A stretch of DNA of 6,465 nucleotides from Bacteroidota bacterium (GTDB lineage: Bacteria; Bacteroidota; Bacteroidia; Chitinophagales; LD1), in the NCBI GenBank assembly GCA_003165135.1, contig PLSN01000403.1:1-6465 (forward strand), written 5' to 3'. How positions within the stretch are numbered: position 1 is the stretch's first letter; every line of letters begins with the position of its first letter. The notes under the pieces are model-generated. The model was given only the letters and a program-made list of their open reading frames with translations, had not been told where the DNA came from and searched no databases. Position numbers and translations under genes: made by a program. Shown here one piece after another: positions 6,389 to 6,465 of the stretch.

Positions 6389-6393
6389 GGGCG

Positions 6394-6401
6394 CAAATAT
6401 A
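6394..6401 (-). promoter_or_regulatory. Predicted -7 box of the ferredoxin gene
   Basis: TATATTTG on the - strand is an exact match to the Bacteroidota -7 consensus TAnnTTTG. No TTTG is found at the expected -33 distance; the sequence there is the GAATT-type repeat tract. The box ends only 5 bp before the GTG start, placing the predicted transcription start at or within a few bases of the start codon. Confidence 0.5.
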
Positions 6402-6405
6402 GTAT

Positions 6406-6439
6406 CAGAATTTACAGAATGGGAGAATTAGCAGAATGA
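6406..6439. repeat. Degenerate 8-9-bp repeat upstream of the ferredoxin gene
   Basis: Four imperfect units, CAGAATTTA, CAGAATGGG, AGAATTAG and CAGAATGA, follow one another. Part of the tract (AATTTACAG) resembles the 8-bp unit before bshC (ATTTACAG). It lies directly upstream of the predicted -7 box, where a -33 element would be expected. Confidence 0.6.
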
Positions 6440-6461
6440 TATTGGTCAGGCGACCAACATC
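6438..6461 (-). repeat. Inverted repeat able to form a 10-bp hairpin
   Basis: Arms GATATTGGTC (6438-6447) and GACCAACATC (6452-6461) flank a 4-nt loop. As - strand RNA all ten pairs form, one being G-U; on the + strand one pair is A-C. That favours a structure used in - strand RNA, such as the end of a transcript from beyond the right edge, but no T-run follows it. Confidence 0.6.
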
Positions 6462-6465
6462 GGCT

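Overview
The window reads as ordinary chromosomal DNA from a member of the Bacteroidota, most likely a Chitinophagales or Sphingobacteria-type lineage. Four things point there. The gene block rpmB - rpmG - DUF4295 - ftsY - rimO is a typical Bacteroidota arrangement. The protein sequences, for example the RimO N-terminus MKTKT and the cysteine-poor L33, look like that phylum. The best promoter candidates fit the Bacteroidota form (TTTG around -33, TAnnTTTG around -7). No start codon has a recognisable Shine-Dalgarno sequence. No mobile element, phage gene, CRISPR array, tRNA or rRNA was found.

Layout. An amidase-signature hydrolase enters from the left edge on the + strand and stops at 947. 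Every other gene is on the - strand. Read in the direction of transcription, from right to left, these are: a [2Fe-2S] ferredoxin (6388-6068); a 313-bp non-coding gap with a large imperfect palindrome and the rpmB promoter; rpmB (L28), rpmG (L33) and a 55-residue DUF4295 protein as a tight translation operon; an intrinsic terminator; ftsY (SRP receptor GTPase); rimO (S12 methylthiotransferase); and bshC (bacillithiol synthesis), whose stop codon overlaps the amidase stop.

How the genes fit together. The central block concerns protein synthesis: two 50S subunit proteins, a small basic protein that probably belongs to the same subunit, the receptor that docks translating ribosomes at the membrane, and an enzyme that modifies ribosomal protein S12. 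bshC (low-molecular-weight thiol) and the ferredoxin (electron transfer) are redox genes beside this block. A functional link to it is not shown by the sequence.

The least explained content is non-coding. Nearly every intergenic gap carries its own short-period repeat: an 8-bp unit before bshC, a 33-bp direct repeat around a 10-bp-period tract between ftsY and rimO, a 14-bp tandem duplication before ftsY, a 117-bp imperfect palindrome after the ferredoxin gene, and a GAATT-type tract before it. I see no evidence here of a previously undescribed multi-gene system. The repeats, the non-ATG starts and the possibly leaderless ferredoxin gene are what deserve a second look.
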